64,000 nucleotides of DNA from Roseiarcus sp963782255 (GTDB lineage: Bacteria > Pseudomonadota > Alphaproteobacteria > Rhizobiales > Beijerinckiaceae), in the NCBI GenBank assembly GCA_963782255.1, contig CAWAIS010000001.1, positions 3,782,001 through 3,846,000 on the forward strand, read 5' to 3'. Below the pieces are notes generated by a model. It was not told the DNA's origin and searched no databases. It was given only the letters and a program-made list of their open reading frames with translations. Positions 1 to 7,762 of this stretch are shown here, piece by piece (the first letter of the stretch is position 1; every line of letters starts with the position of its first letter). A program made the position numbers and the translations under genes.

Positions 1-187
1 CGTACGGAACGAAGTTTTGATCATTGACGTAGGTGAGGTCGCCCGATCCATCGGCCGCGATCGCGAGATTGAGCTGGATCGCGCCGGGAAGATCGGCGTT
101 CTCCTCCACTTCCACAGAGGTCAACGCGCCGTAGAGACTCGCATCGACAGGGCTTCCGCCGTTCAGGATTTGGTAGCTATGAGCCAT
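1..187 (-). CDS. eCIS spike/hub protein, N-terminal part (cut by window edge)
   Basis: Only the first 62 codons are present; the gene runs off the left edge. The ATG at 187-185 opens the frame MAHSYQILNGGSPVDASLYG, followed by an acidic, beta-rich stretch. This resembles the N-terminus of VgrG/gpD-like spike proteins (Afp8/Pvc8) of contractile injection systems, which form the trimeric hub under the tube. The position supports this: it lies 4 bases downstream of the LysM-like protein on the same strand, where Afp8 follows Afp7 in known eCIS operons. The family call rests on context plus a short N-terminus, so it is moderate. Confidence 0.55.
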   Translation of the reverse strand, partial: MAHSYQILNGGSPVDASLYGALTSVEVEENADLPGAIQLNLAIAADGSGDLTYVNDQNFVPY

Positions 188-191
188 TTGC

Positions 192-467
192 TCAGCTTCC
201 TTTGCCAGGAATACCGATCAGGTTATGACTCGGCAGCGCGTCCGGCACGACGGATCCATTGGCGTCGCACAATCGCCAGAAGGCGGTTGGATCCGAAAGG
301 TAGTTGTTCGCGATGAGATCCAGCCGCTGGCCCTGCTGTCGCGGATAGTACCCGAGTAGGGGAACGCTCGCCGGCAGGGGCAAGTTGGTCGCCGTCACGA
401 TGGCGCCCGACGCCGTCGTGAAAGTGTAGGTGCCCAATTTCTGATATCGGCTGCCAGGAAAGAACAT
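192..467 (-). CDS. LysM-like eCIS/phage tail protein (gpX-like)
   Basis: A 91-residue protein. The C-terminal half has the LysM/tail-protein-X pattern: an aromatic-Gly-Gln start, RLDLIANNYLSDPTAFWRLC, then an Asn/Ala-rich stretch and IGIPGKG at the end. Phage tail proteins of this kind sit on the tube-baseplate junction, and in eCIS a LysM domain is normally found in or beside Afp7. The gene starts 9 bases after the stop of the upstream protein and ends 4 bases before the spike gene, so the three are almost certainly co-transcribed. Here the LysM part is a separate short protein rather than a C-terminal domain of the Afp7-like protein. Confidence 0.6.
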   Translation of the reverse strand: MFFPGSRYQKLGTYTFTTASGAIVTATNLPLPASVPLLGYYPRQQGQRLDLIANNYLSDPTAFWRLCDANGSVVPDALPSHNLIGIPGKGS

Positions 468-476
468 GGAGGCGCC

Positions 477-1169
477 TCACGGAATCATTCCAATGACCGA
501 TTCGACTGCGTTGGCGAGGTTGGCGAGCGCGAGCGCCTGACGAAGCCCCTGCGAGTAAGCGTAGGCGGCGTCGGCGAGCGATGCGAGAGGGCCCGTGACG
601 TTGGAGAGTTCCTCCGGCGTGAGAACACGCAGTTGGACCTGGGCCTCCGCATGGGTCGGATTGAGCAGCGTGTCGTAGATCTTCTCGTTGATTGTGAGCC
701 CTGTGACCCGGACCGGCACGATTCGCCCTGGCCCCCAGATGAACAGGACTGTCGGCACCACGGACAACGGGACGGGGACGCTTGCGCCGGAGGAACTTCC
801 GCCGATCGCCGACGCGGCGGACGCAGCGCCCGCGGTCACTTGTCCAAGCAGCCCGGATAGACCCCCCGCACCCGACGGATAAAGCAACATCTCGAGCGCA
901 GCGAGCCGCGAATAGATGCCGCTGGCCACCGCGAGCGGATTGCCTTGGCCAATCTGATCGTTGGCGTCCATCACGAGGGTGAACGAGAAGGACTCGCCAG
1001 GCATGCCCTTGACCGCAAGCGGGTTGCCTTGGACGCCCGCTGGCGCCGGTTGTGACCAGGTGTGTGTGACTGTCTCTGGGTTGTACTGAAATATGATGAC
1101 ATTCGGCCACGGGACGAGCACTGTCGGCATGAACTCCACCAGCGCGCCCCGCATATAGGTACCCGACAT
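477..1169 (-). CDS. eCIS Afp7-like tube/baseplate adaptor protein
   Basis: A 230-residue protein. The N-terminus carries a pattern typical of Afp7/Pvc7 proteins: a short hydrophobic start, VPWPNVIIFQYNPETVTHTW, then a GESFSFTLVMD segment. A Gly/Ala/Ser-rich linker (about residues 95-120) leads to a second beta-rich block (VPTVLFIWGPGRIVPVRVTG) and VQLRVLTPEEL. These proteins cap or adapt the tube to the spike complex. The ATG at 1169 was chosen because the longer in-frame extension overlaps the upstream small gene and a GGAAAGG ribosome-binding site lies about 10 bases before this ATG. It sits in a tight operon with the sheath and tube genes. Confidence 0.65.
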   Translation of the reverse strand: MSGTYMRGALVEFMPTVLVPWPNVIIFQYNPETVTHTWSQPAPAGVQGNPLAVKGMPGESFSFTLVMDANDQIGQGNPLAVASGIYSRLAALEMLLYPSGAGGLSGLLGQVTAGAASAASAIGGSSSGASVPVPLSVVPTVLFIWGPGRIVPVRVTGLTINEKIYDTLLNPTHAEAQVQLRVLTPEELSNVTGPLASLADAAYAYSQGLRQALALANLANAVESVIGMIP

Positions 1170-1203
1170 CGGATGCCGCCTTTCCGGATGCTGGCCGCTC
1201 CGT

Positions 1204-1443
1204 TCACGTCGATCTGTCGATTTGCCGCAGCACCTCGGAAACCGCGCGACCGGAAAGCTGGCTGAGATGTTCCGTCGAAGAGTGTGTGAGATCGTCGCGT
1301 TGCGCCGGTTGCGCGGTCGCAGCATCCGGCCCGCCGCGCGCAGCGGCCAAGCCGGCGGTAATCAACATCGCCAGGTGGCGGCCCTGCGCCTCGGTCAGTC
1401 CGGACACTTTCAAAGACAGTCGGTCGATTCTGATGTCGTCCAT
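1204..1443 (-). CDS. small hypothetical protein in eCIS operon
   Basis: A 79-residue protein beginning MDDIRIDRLSLKVSGLTEAQ, with an acidic N-terminus, a central Ala-rich helix and a basic C-terminus. I do not recognise the family. Small proteins starting with a DDIRIDRL-like strand are common between the baseplate and Afp7-like genes in eCIS and related phage-tail loci, so a structural or chaperone role is plausible. It ends 34 bases before the Afp7-like start and begins 36 bases after the proline-rich gene. It has no signal peptide or membrane segment. Confidence 0.55.
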   Translation of the reverse strand: MDDIRIDRLSLKVSGLTEAQGRHLAMLITAGLAAARGGPDAATAQPAQRDDLTHSSTEHLSQLSGRAVSEVLRQIDRST

Positions 1444-1479
1444 TTTTCAACGCCTCTTCGGCCCCCGTTCCAGCGCGGC

Positions 1480-2715
1480 TCACCCTTGTCTGAGACCGAG
1501 GGGTGTCGTGAACCCCCGCGCAAGACCGCGAACGGTCGCGAGCCGTTCGGGCGCCGCCATTTGGATCGGCGGCTGCAGCGGGGAGGGCGTGTCTTTCGGC
1601 GGCGGCGATTCGATCCGAACCTCGATGGACCCAATATGGATTTCCCGATGGTCTCCCCGCAGACGACCGGCGGATATTGATCTTCGCTCAATGTCCCATT
1701 CCGACTGGCTGGCCAATCCTGGCATGGCCCGGGTGTTCGGAACGACGGGCGCGTCCGACGTCGCCGATTGTGGCGCGACAGCAACCGAGCGCTCTGCGAC
1801 TTCGATCGTCAATTCCGTCGCTTGCGCCTTGGCCGACGGCTGAACAACCCATTCCAATGCCGCGCGCAGGGCCGGCGCGAACAATGGTGACGGAGAAAGT
1901 CGCGGCGACTGTGTCGCGGGCTGCCGGACGATGCTCGCATCGGACGACGGGGCCGCACGGACTGCAAGCCGCAGCGGTGCCGGCTCAGCAAGGGCGTTGG
2001 CGGTGTCAGCGCGCCGCGGCTGCGTCGGAGATTGCGCCACCACCGTCGATTTGCCGCGTGAGGGGTTTGTGTCAGGGACCGGGCCAAGACGAACGGGGAA
2101 GTATGAAATATCCCGGGTCGCCGCCTTAGTCTCCGGCGGATTCGGTCGATCGAGCGTCGTCCGAGGCGGTGGCTTCACAGAAGCATGGGGCGAGGGATCG
2201 ATGGGATCGGGTCGAGTCCCAGCGGGCGCCGCCTTTGGGAGCGCCGGCTGGGATCCCTGCGCATCCGGCCATGACGGGAGCGGCGCCGGCGTCACCCAGG
2301 AAACCGAGACCGACGTCGGGCTCGCCGCCGGCGTCTCCTTGCGAACGCTGGGCGACGTAGGATCGGCGGCAGCCGCAGAATCCGTTTGCGCCGCGAGGCG
2401 TACGATCGGCGCGGCGCGCCTAGGCCGCGGCGCGCCTTCCTTCGGGCTGTCGGCCAGTTCTCGCGGGTCAGGCGCGGGCAATTCCGGCCTGTTGGCGGCT
2501 GCTCGACGCTCCGCGGCGGACGCCGCTGCGGAGCCCGGCGGGCGCCTCACCGGCTCGGCGGACTCGGCTACCTCGGGCGGCGCAGCGGCGACAGGCGCGA
2601 ACTCGGCCGGCCAATTGCCCTCCCATCCTCGTATAGGTATACGCGGAGGCATGAGGACCGGCGAGGTGTCTTGCACTCGGCGCGCAAACGCCGCGAAATA
2701 CGATGAAGCCGCCAC
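1480..2715 (-). CDS. proline-rich eCIS accessory protein, unknown function
   Basis: A 411-residue protein, strongly Pro/Ala/Ser-rich from about residue 10 to 250 (likely disordered). It ends in a more ordered part with SEWDIERRSISAGRLRGDHR and a strand-like IHIGSIEVRIESPPP about 65 residues from the end, followed by another proline tail. I chose the GTG at 2715 because AGGAGG lies 7 bases upstream and the upstream gene stops at 2717; an ATG start 24 bases further upstream would lose this spacing. A long disordered protein at this point of an eCIS operon could be a tape-measure-like, linker or cargo protein. Its function is unknown. Confidence 0.6.
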   Translation of the reverse strand: MAASSYFAAFARRVQDTSPVLMPPRIPIRGWEGNWPAEFAPVAAAPPEVAESAEPVRRPPGSAAASAAERRAAANRPELPAPDPRELADSPKEGAPRPRRAAPIVRLAAQTDSAAAADPTSPSVRKETPAASPTSVSVSWVTPAPLPSWPDAQGSQPALPKAAPAGTRPDPIDPSPHASVKPPPRTTLDRPNPPETKAATRDISYFPVRLGPVPDTNPSRGKSTVVAQSPTQPRRADTANALAEPAPLRLAVRAAPSSDASIVRQPATQSPRLSPSPLFAPALRAALEWVVQPSAKAQATELTIEVAERSVAVAPQSATSDAPVVPNTRAMPGLASQSEWDIERRSISAGRLRGDHREIHIGSIEVRIESPPPKDTPSPLQPPIQMAAPERLATVRGLARGFTTPLGLRQG

Positions 2716-2716
2716 G

Positions 2717-3550
2717 CTATCCTCCTGCGCCGGCTTCATGAACGAATTCGGCGTAGCGCGCTCGCCTCGAACGCGGCAACGCCAGGATGTCAGCCTCCGA
2801 CCACCGGTAGCGGGCCGCGATCAGGTGCACTTCCTGGTAGACGAACATCGCTCGCTCGCGCAGCTCGGCCAGCACGTAGCGCAGAGGGTCGAAGACGATC
2901 TGAACGGATGCCCCGCATTCGGGGCATCTCCCGTTGAGGACGTCGTACAAGTTCGGCGCGAGCTTCGCCATCGCCAATTCCAACTTGCGGCGGAGCCGTG
3001 TCGGGGCAGTCTCCGGCCGGACGCATCGGCGCACCAGCTCGTGTTCCCAATCGGGCCGCCCCTCGATCGCCAGCTGATCGGCGCAGGAGACGACCCGACC
3101 CGCCACGTTCCCGCCGCTGAGGCGGAACCAACCGGGATCGTCGTCCGGCGAGAGTCCGCGCGGGACGCTCGGCGCATGGTGGGCAAGGTAATCGCTGACG
3201 CGAAATGCGATGTCGATCCGCGCCGGGCACCCTGCCTCGCGCGAGACGGCCGCCGGCCCGCCTACGCTTCGCGAGGCCGTCGGCCTCGCGGTCGAGCAGA
3301 CCACGCTTGTGTTCACCTTGTCGCCGATGAAACAGCGCCGCATCGCGAGTAGGGCCGCGTCGAGGTCGGTAATCGGGACGGATGTCCACGGCACTGGTTC
3401 CCCATTAGGAAGTCGCGCGACCGCATTGACCAAAGCCAGCGCGAGACGAAGATCGAGGGTCGTTTCCTCGACGAGCATGATGTCTTCCGCCCCGGTCGTT
3501 TGTCGGAACATTGCGTCAAGACCGCTCACCGGCAGGCGGAACCGCCCCAT
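2717..3550 (-). CDS. eCIS/phage baseplate-associated protein
   Basis: A 277-residue protein. The C-terminal third carries a CPEC pair (residues 209-212), a helical RAMFVYQEVHLIAARYRWSE segment and ILALPRSRRARYAEFV. This end resembles proteins annotated as phage baseplate or T4 gp26/gp28-like in eCIS loci, where it closely follows the tube gene. The N-terminus (GRFRLPVSGLDAMFRQTTGAED) also fits that group. AAGGAGA overlaps the stop of the tube gene and leads into the ATG at 3550. A baseplate assembly or chaperone role is inferred from family and position. Confidence 0.6.
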   Translation of the reverse strand: MGRFRLPVSGLDAMFRQTTGAEDIMLVEETTLDLRLALALVNAVARLPNGEPVPWTSVPITDLDAALLAMRRCFIGDKVNTSVVCSTARPTASRSVGGPAAVSREAGCPARIDIAFRVSDYLAHHAPSVPRGLSPDDDPGWFRLSGGNVAGRVVSCADQLAIEGRPDWEHELVRRCVRPETAPTRLRRKLELAMAKLAPNLYDVLNGRCPECGASVQIVFDPLRYVLAELRERAMFVYQEVHLIAARYRWSEADILALPRSRRARYAEFVHEAGAGG

Positions 3551-3553
3551 TTG

Positions 3554-4063
3554 CTATGTCTCCTTCACTTCGGTGAGCGATGTGTCTCTCTCCCAGCCTT
3601 CGTTCTCCATCTTGACATGCTCGATGGCGATGGCGTTGCCGCCAGCGTCGAGATCCGACAGGGCCTGGAATTCAGACACCCAGCAATTGTGCACAATGTA
3701 ACGGTGTACAGATTGACCCTCCTCGTTCACCAACTCGATACGTACCTCCTGCCGTAGGTTCGCCAGTGATTGGGAAGGCGCGCCCTGGTTTAGTACCTGC
3801 GCCGCGTTGGCCCAGGTCTCGAAGTCGGCGTCGAATGTAACCCCGCGTTCAAGCGTAATCGGTTCGTATTTGGTCCGCCCGAGCCCTTTCCGAATGAGTG
3901 CGTTTCCGCCTTCCTTGTATTCGATCACGTCGGACGATCGCTTAATGCCGCTCACCTTGCTGACGCCAGCGGCAGGACTTGTGGACGTACCGAAATACAC
4001 AAGGAACTTATAGTTTTTGTACGGATCGAATCGATTAGTGTTGACAGAAAACGGCTTTCCCAC
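3554..4063 (-). CDS. eCIS/phage tail tube protein
   Basis: A 169-residue protein of the conserved phage-tail region family (T4 gp19/Afp1-like). It shows the usual signs: FDPYKNYKFLVYFG near the N-terminus, VIEYKEGGN, the RGVTFDADFETWANAA block and the VSEFQALSDLDAGGNAIAIE segment before the C-terminus. It would polymerise into the inner tube of the injection particle. The start is a GTG at 4063 with GGAGAGAGG upstream. It follows the sheath gene after 12 bases, the normal sheath-tube order. Family assignment is secure; assignment to eCIS rather than a tailed-phage remnant rests on the neighbours. Confidence 0.85.
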   Translation of the reverse strand: MGKPFSVNTNRFDPYKNYKFLVYFGTSTSPAAGVSKVSGIKRSSDVIEYKEGGNALIRKGLGRTKYEPITLERGVTFDADFETWANAAQVLNQGAPSQSLANLRQEVRIELVNEEGQSVHRYIVHNCWVSEFQALSDLDAGGNAIAIEHVKMENEGWERDTSLTEVKET

Positions 4064-4075
4064 GGGCCTCTCTCC

Positions 4076-5857
4076 TCAGGACTGCGACTGACCGGCAAGC
4101 TGCTGGATCTGAATCACGACGAACTCCGCAGGTTTGAGCGGTGCGAACCCGACAAGGATATTCACGATCCCGTTGTTGATGTCGGTCTGAGTCGTGGTCG
4201 TCGCGTCGCAGACCACTTGGAATGCTTCGCTCGCCGTCGTCCCCTGAAAGGCGCCCTGGTGAAACAACGTCAACATGAATGCGTTAACGCTCGTGGTGAT
4301 CGCGGTCCATAGTGGCGTGTCGTTGGGTTCGAAAACGACCCAACCGAGAGCGGCGTAAAGCGATTGCTCGATGAACAGCGCCATGCGGCGGACCGGCACG
4401 TATCTCCACTGCTGAAAGGATTGGTCCGCAGTGGTTGTCGTGCGCGCACCGAACACCACCGTGCCGGAGCCCTGGAATGTCCGCAGGCAGTTGACGCCAA
4501 GCGGATTCAGGACTCCTTGCTGGTTATCCGTAAGGACGCCGCTTGGTACGACGCCGACCACATTCGTTGTCGTGGTCTCGAGCCCTGCTGGGGCTTTCCA
4601 AACGCCTCGAGTTCCGTCGATGCGGGCGAAGATGCCGGCGACGGTCCCGCTTGGCGGCGCGAGGACGTTGTTGCCGGTTACCGGGTCTATCACGGGAAGC
4701 GTGAGCCACGGGAAATAGAGCGCGGCGTTGATGTTTAGGGGGGCTTGGCCTGAATTGATATAATCCTGGATTGTGGAGCTTCCCGGAGGGGTCGTCCCAT
4801 CGGCGCTGTATTGCGAGGGAGGATCGCAGATCAGAAAGGCTCGCTTGTCCTGACAAAACGCGGTTGCTTGGCCCATGACGCCGACATCGGTCACGCCGGG
4901 TATGACCATCAAGTTGAATATTGGGATCTTGTCGATGGGACCGTTGGCAGCGAACGCTGGGGCAAAGTCATCTGCGTTCAGCACCTCTTCGGCGGGATTG
5001 CCGGCACTGTTCAGCGCCGGGTCAACACTCACTTGAATCAGCTGCTGCCCAGCCGGAAACACATTGTAGGGCGTCTGCGGAGTAGGAGTTGAGACCCAAA
5101 TAAGCTGTGAATTGCCGTTCATGCGCGTCTCGATGAAGTTGGGGTTTGGGATCAGCTGGCCCGCCTTCGGACCGGTCGCCAGTGTTGTGGAGGGGAAGAG
5201 CGACACTCGCCGAAACGTCTCCGTTGTCGTACCGGACGTGAGCGAACCGTAGGGGGTCGAACCGTAAGTGATCGTGACATCAAATGTGTCCAGTTGGGCG
5301 CTCGACGTGGACCTGATAAAATTGGTCACCGTCACAGTCATAGGGTAATTCTGGGGGTCGATCGGTTCGAGGCCTGAGAAGATGACAGCGTCAGTCCCGC
5401 TAAACTGGAGAGTTCCTTTCGGTCCGCCACCTGGGGGTGTCCCCAGAGATGGTCTAAAATTCTGGGCGGGCACGGGTTGCGGAGACAGGGGGGCTGGAAG
5501 CACTGGCGGGCTCCAACCCGCGAAATCCGCTGCCTGAAGCCCTACTACGTAAGCATTCAACCCCGTGCCGCCGTTGAGGAAAAACTGCTGAACGGCGTAC
5601 GCGGTCTCTGCGTCAAGCGCCGAGTTGGAATAAATGTCGCCGAAAGCCTGCGTGTAGGCCGTGTAGCTGAATATCTGCACGGCAGTCGTGATCCGCACGG
5701 CAGCGGTGCCAGGCACGGCAGCCGTGAATTGCGTAGTCTTATACGGATGGGTGTAACCGACGAAGACCGTGACCGACGTGGGCGCGGCCGCGATCGTGGG
5801 CGGCGGGCCCGGTAGCTCCTCAATATAGATTCCAGGATAGGATGTAGTGACAGGCAT
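4076..5857 (-). CDS. contractile sheath protein (eCIS/phage tail sheath)
   Basis: A 593-residue tail sheath protein. The N-terminus PVTTSYPGIYIEELPGPPPT and the C-terminal domain (QWRYVPVRRMALFIEQSLY, then FEPNDTPLW, and PLKPAEFVVIQIQQLAG at the end) are hallmark sheath blocks. The middle (about 130-330) is a long variable region rich in Thr, Pro and Gly. Sheath subunits contract to drive the tube into a target. The ATG at 5857 has GAGGAG 7 bases upstream and is preferred over an ATG 21 bases earlier that leaves no such spacing. Only one sheath gene is visible, unlike the three paralogues in Afp/PVC, which suggests a simpler eCIS class. Confidence 0.9.
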   Translation of the reverse strand: MPVTTSYPGIYIEELPGPPPTIAAAPTSVTVFVGYTHPYKTTQFTAAVPGTAAVRITTAVQIFSYTAYTQAFGDIYSNSALDAETAYAVQQFFLNGGTGLNAYVVGLQAADFAGWSPPVLPAPLSPQPVPAQNFRPSLGTPPGGGPKGTLQFSGTDAVIFSGLEPIDPQNYPMTVTVTNFIRSTSSAQLDTFDVTITYGSTPYGSLTSGTTTETFRRVSLFPSTTLATGPKAGQLIPNPNFIETRMNGNSQLIWVSTPTPQTPYNVFPAGQQLIQVSVDPALNSAGNPAEEVLNADDFAPAFAANGPIDKIPIFNLMVIPGVTDVGVMGQATAFCQDKRAFLICDPPSQYSADGTTPPGSSTIQDYINSGQAPLNINAALYFPWLTLPVIDPVTGNNVLAPPSGTVAGIFARIDGTRGVWKAPAGLETTTTNVVGVVPSGVLTDNQQGVLNPLGVNCLRTFQGSGTVVFGARTTTTADQSFQQWRYVPVRRMALFIEQSLYAALGWVVFEPNDTPLWTAITTSVNAFMLTLFHQGAFQGTTASEAFQVVCDATTTTQTDINNGIVNILVGFAPLKPAEFVVIQIQQLAGQSQS

Positions 5858-5962
5858 GGTTGCTCCTCGAATTCTCAATTCATTCGTCGACGCTTCGGCC
5901 TGCGGACGTGTCTTTAACCGCCATGGCTTTTATTCCGCGCAACTTCGATATTCCCGTTTGGC

Positions 5963-6646
5963 TCAAGGAGGCGAAGCAGCTGTCGCGGGTGCGCCGGTTG
6001 CCGTTGGCGCTGGTGCGCCGGTTGGAGCTGGTGCGCCGGTTGGCGCCGGCGCTGCCGATGGCGCGCCTGCTGGCGCTGGTGCGCTTGCTGACGCTGCTCT
6101 TGCCTTAATCCTAGAGCCGGGAACGATCACCCGCTTCTGTACAAGGTGCCTAATCCAAATCCCTAACGGGTCTTTTTCGCCGGCCGACACGACTTTGCCG
6201 TCCTTCCTGGGGTCAAGAATGGTGTCGGGAAAGTTGGGCCGCCCATTCGTGAATGATATTTTCGAGAGCGGCACGCTAAGCTGAAGCCCGGTCGCTGGGT
6301 CAACGAATGAAATCGGATGACTCGCCGCGGCGCTGTAAGTCGGCGCCATAGGCGCAGCTGGGGTTGGCTGCGCGCCGGGAGCGGCTGCTCCGCCTGTCGC
6401 AGCTGGGGTTGGCTGCGTGCTGGGAGCGACTGCTCCACCGGCCGCAGCTGGGGTTGGCTGCGCGCCGACAGCAGGTGCTCCGCTTGGCGCTGCCACGACC
6501 GCGGCGGCATGCTCTGCAGGCGCAGCGGCAGGCGCAGGATCCGCCGGAGCCCCTTCGGCTGCCGGCGCTAACGCGGCAGGAACCGGCGCCGGCGCGGACA
6601 CCGGGTCGACCGCCGCGGGTTCCATAGACTTCGGGGGTGTGGCCAC
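5963..6646 (-). CDS. alanine/proline-rich repeat protein upstream of sheath, unknown
   Basis: A 227-residue protein with a GTG start (AGGAGAG about 8 bases upstream). Residues 1-102 are almost only Ala, Pro, Gly and Val and include three near-identical 15-residue units (GAQPTPAAAGGAVAP type). Residues about 103-182 form a normal-composition block (ISFVDPATGLQL, FPDTILDPRKDGK, LGIWIRHLVQKRVIVPGSRI). The last 45 residues are APTGAP-type repeats. I do not recognise the family. It is the first gene of the visible eCIS operon, 105 bases before the sheath gene. It could be a particle-associated or cargo protein with one small folded domain on flexible arms; this is inference. Confidence 0.6.
   Translation of the reverse strand: MATPPKSMEPAAVDPVSAPAPVPAALAPAAEGAPADPAPAAAPAEHAAAVVAAPSGAPAVGAQPTPAAAGGAVAPSTQPTPAATGGAAAPGAQPTPAAPMAPTYSAAASHPISFVDPATGLQLSVPLSKISFTNGRPNFPDTILDPRKDGKVVSAGEKDPLGIWIRHLVQKRVIVPGSRIKARAASASAPAPAGAPSAAPAPTGAPAPTGAPAPTATGAPATAASPP
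6354..6488. repeat. three 45-bp tandem repeats inside the Ala/Pro-rich gene
   Basis: Three head-to-tail copies of a 45-bp unit start at 6354, 6399 and 6444, each opening GCAGCTGGGGTTGGCTGCG on the plus strand. They encode the 15-residue units of the Ala/Pro-rich protein. Copies differ by a few bases, so copy number may vary between strains. Shorter 15-18 bp repeats (GCTGGTGCGCCGGTTG) near 5986-6060 encode the C-terminal APTGAP repeats. Confidence 0.85.
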
Positions 6647-6771
6647 AGCATTCTCTCCTTAAGAACGGACCTACGCATCGACGCGATCTGCGACGCGCGC
6701 TCGCTTTAGATCTATCGAGACCTTTGTAGTCATGGAATAATGCAGTTAACGTCGTTTAGTTCGAAACAAAG

Positions 6772-7152
6772 CTAATTCTGAGCCGGTGCAGGACCATGAA
6801 ATCGAGCCGGCGTCCCATCGTCATGGCAATGCAGCGGCCCCACAACTAAGAGTTTGTTGTCCTGGTCTTTACCGCTTACCGTAACAACGTCTCCCATTCG
6901 CGGTTTGTTGACAATGTTTCCGCCATCTAACCTAAAATGATAATGGATTTGCCCGCCAAAATCGCTAAACGTCAGCACGCCAGTTCCACCGGTGACGATC
7001 TGTTCCTCAAGCGACGAGGGGGCAGGAAAATACGCTTTAACCACAATATCGGTTAGCTTGTGCGCTAATGTTGTCACGGCTGACTTCCCTGCGTCGCTTC
7101 TAGTCCACTGCCAAATGTCCCGTCCAAGCCGGGCGCCGGCAGCGGCAGGCAA
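6772..7152 (-). CDS. hypothetical protein, possible beta-barrel fold
   Basis: A 126-residue open frame whose first usable start is TTG at 7152; a stop lies four codons upstream. After a helical start it looks beta-rich: TGGTGVLTFSDFGGQIHYHF, GDVVTVSGKDQDNKLLVVGP. The latter pattern is reminiscent of a small OB/SH3-like barrel, but I do not recognise the family. No signal peptide or membrane segment is seen. It lies 125 bases upstream of the Ala/Pro-rich gene on the same strand, so it may belong to the eCIS operon. The weak start suggests the 5' end may be damaged or misread. Confidence 0.45.
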   Translation of the reverse strand: MPAAAGARLGRDIWQWTRSDAGKSAVTTLAHKLTDIVVKAYFPAPSSLEEQIVTGGTGVLTFSDFGGQIHYHFRLDGGNIVNKPRMGDVVTVSGKDQDNKLLVVGPLHCHDDGTPARFHGPAPAQN

Positions 7153-7762
7153 TGACCGATCTCAGGTGATGAGAACGATGTAGACCTGTTGGCCGCCATT
7201 GCCGAAGAATTGATTGACGTTGTGACGGCGATCGGCTGCTCCTCCATATAGACGCTAGGTTAGCCAAAGCGGGCGACGGCATGCGTCAGCTCCCTTTCCA
7301 TTGTCCGCGGTTGCTCGGCGCCCGGATCCGCCGGGAAAGTTCCGGGAGGCGGGCTAGCGGAAACACGGATGGGGGCGGGCTGCATGTAACCTCACTCGGC
7401 CGGCCTATAGACCCCATAGGCGCCGACCGGCGCTTCCATTCGTCACTTTGACGGAGCTCATTACTGCGGCAACACTACTGGGCAATCTCTCCCGGCCGCT
7501 ATCCATCTTTGGATCGAATAAAGGAGGGACCTGAGATCGAAACCATCCGGCTACTGGATCTAGATCCTTGCGAAGCGCCGGAAACGGAGGGCTGGCGTCC
7601 GAGCCGCTGCTTTGTCCATCGCCGGCGCCTCCGGGCTTGGGTTGGACGGACCAGACGGGCGGCGAGGTCCGGGGGGCCTGAGTTGGCAGGAGGCGGCGCC
7701 GAGGCCGCGCCGTCTGCCGCGATGGCTCTTGTCCATTGCTCGCAGGCGCCCCGAAGCCCAGG
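7153..7762. other. 610-bp stretch without a convincing gene
   Basis: No well-supported CDS. On the minus strand, just upstream of the TTG-start ORF and in the same frame, a short open stretch (about 7171-7245) encodes VNQFFGNGGQQVYIVLIT and then a stop. It reads like the C-terminal tail of a real protein cut off from its body. A plus-strand ORF at 7509-7766 is low complexity and lacks a clear start signal. A region around 7400-7435 has weak dyad symmetry. Confidence 0.4.

Noticed and set aside
223..1110. Long minus-strand ORFs overlapping the LysM-like and Afp7-like genes
   Set aside because: Arg/Pro-rich shadow frames of the real genes, without domain patterns or start signals.
1931..3352. 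473-codon plus-strand ORF opposite the eCIS genes
   Set aside because: Antisense to two well-supported genes; Arg/Ser/Gly-rich composition typical of a GC-rich shadow frame.
6354..6488. Tandem repeats as a CRISPR array
   Set aside because: The 45-bp units are directly adjacent without spacers and encode in-frame Ala/Pro repeats. No CRISPR array was seen anywhere in the window.
1..6646. Complete prophage
   Set aside because: No capsid, portal, terminase or lysis gene is visible near the tail-like genes; the order and Afp7-like protein fit an eCIS better, although the left part is outside the window.
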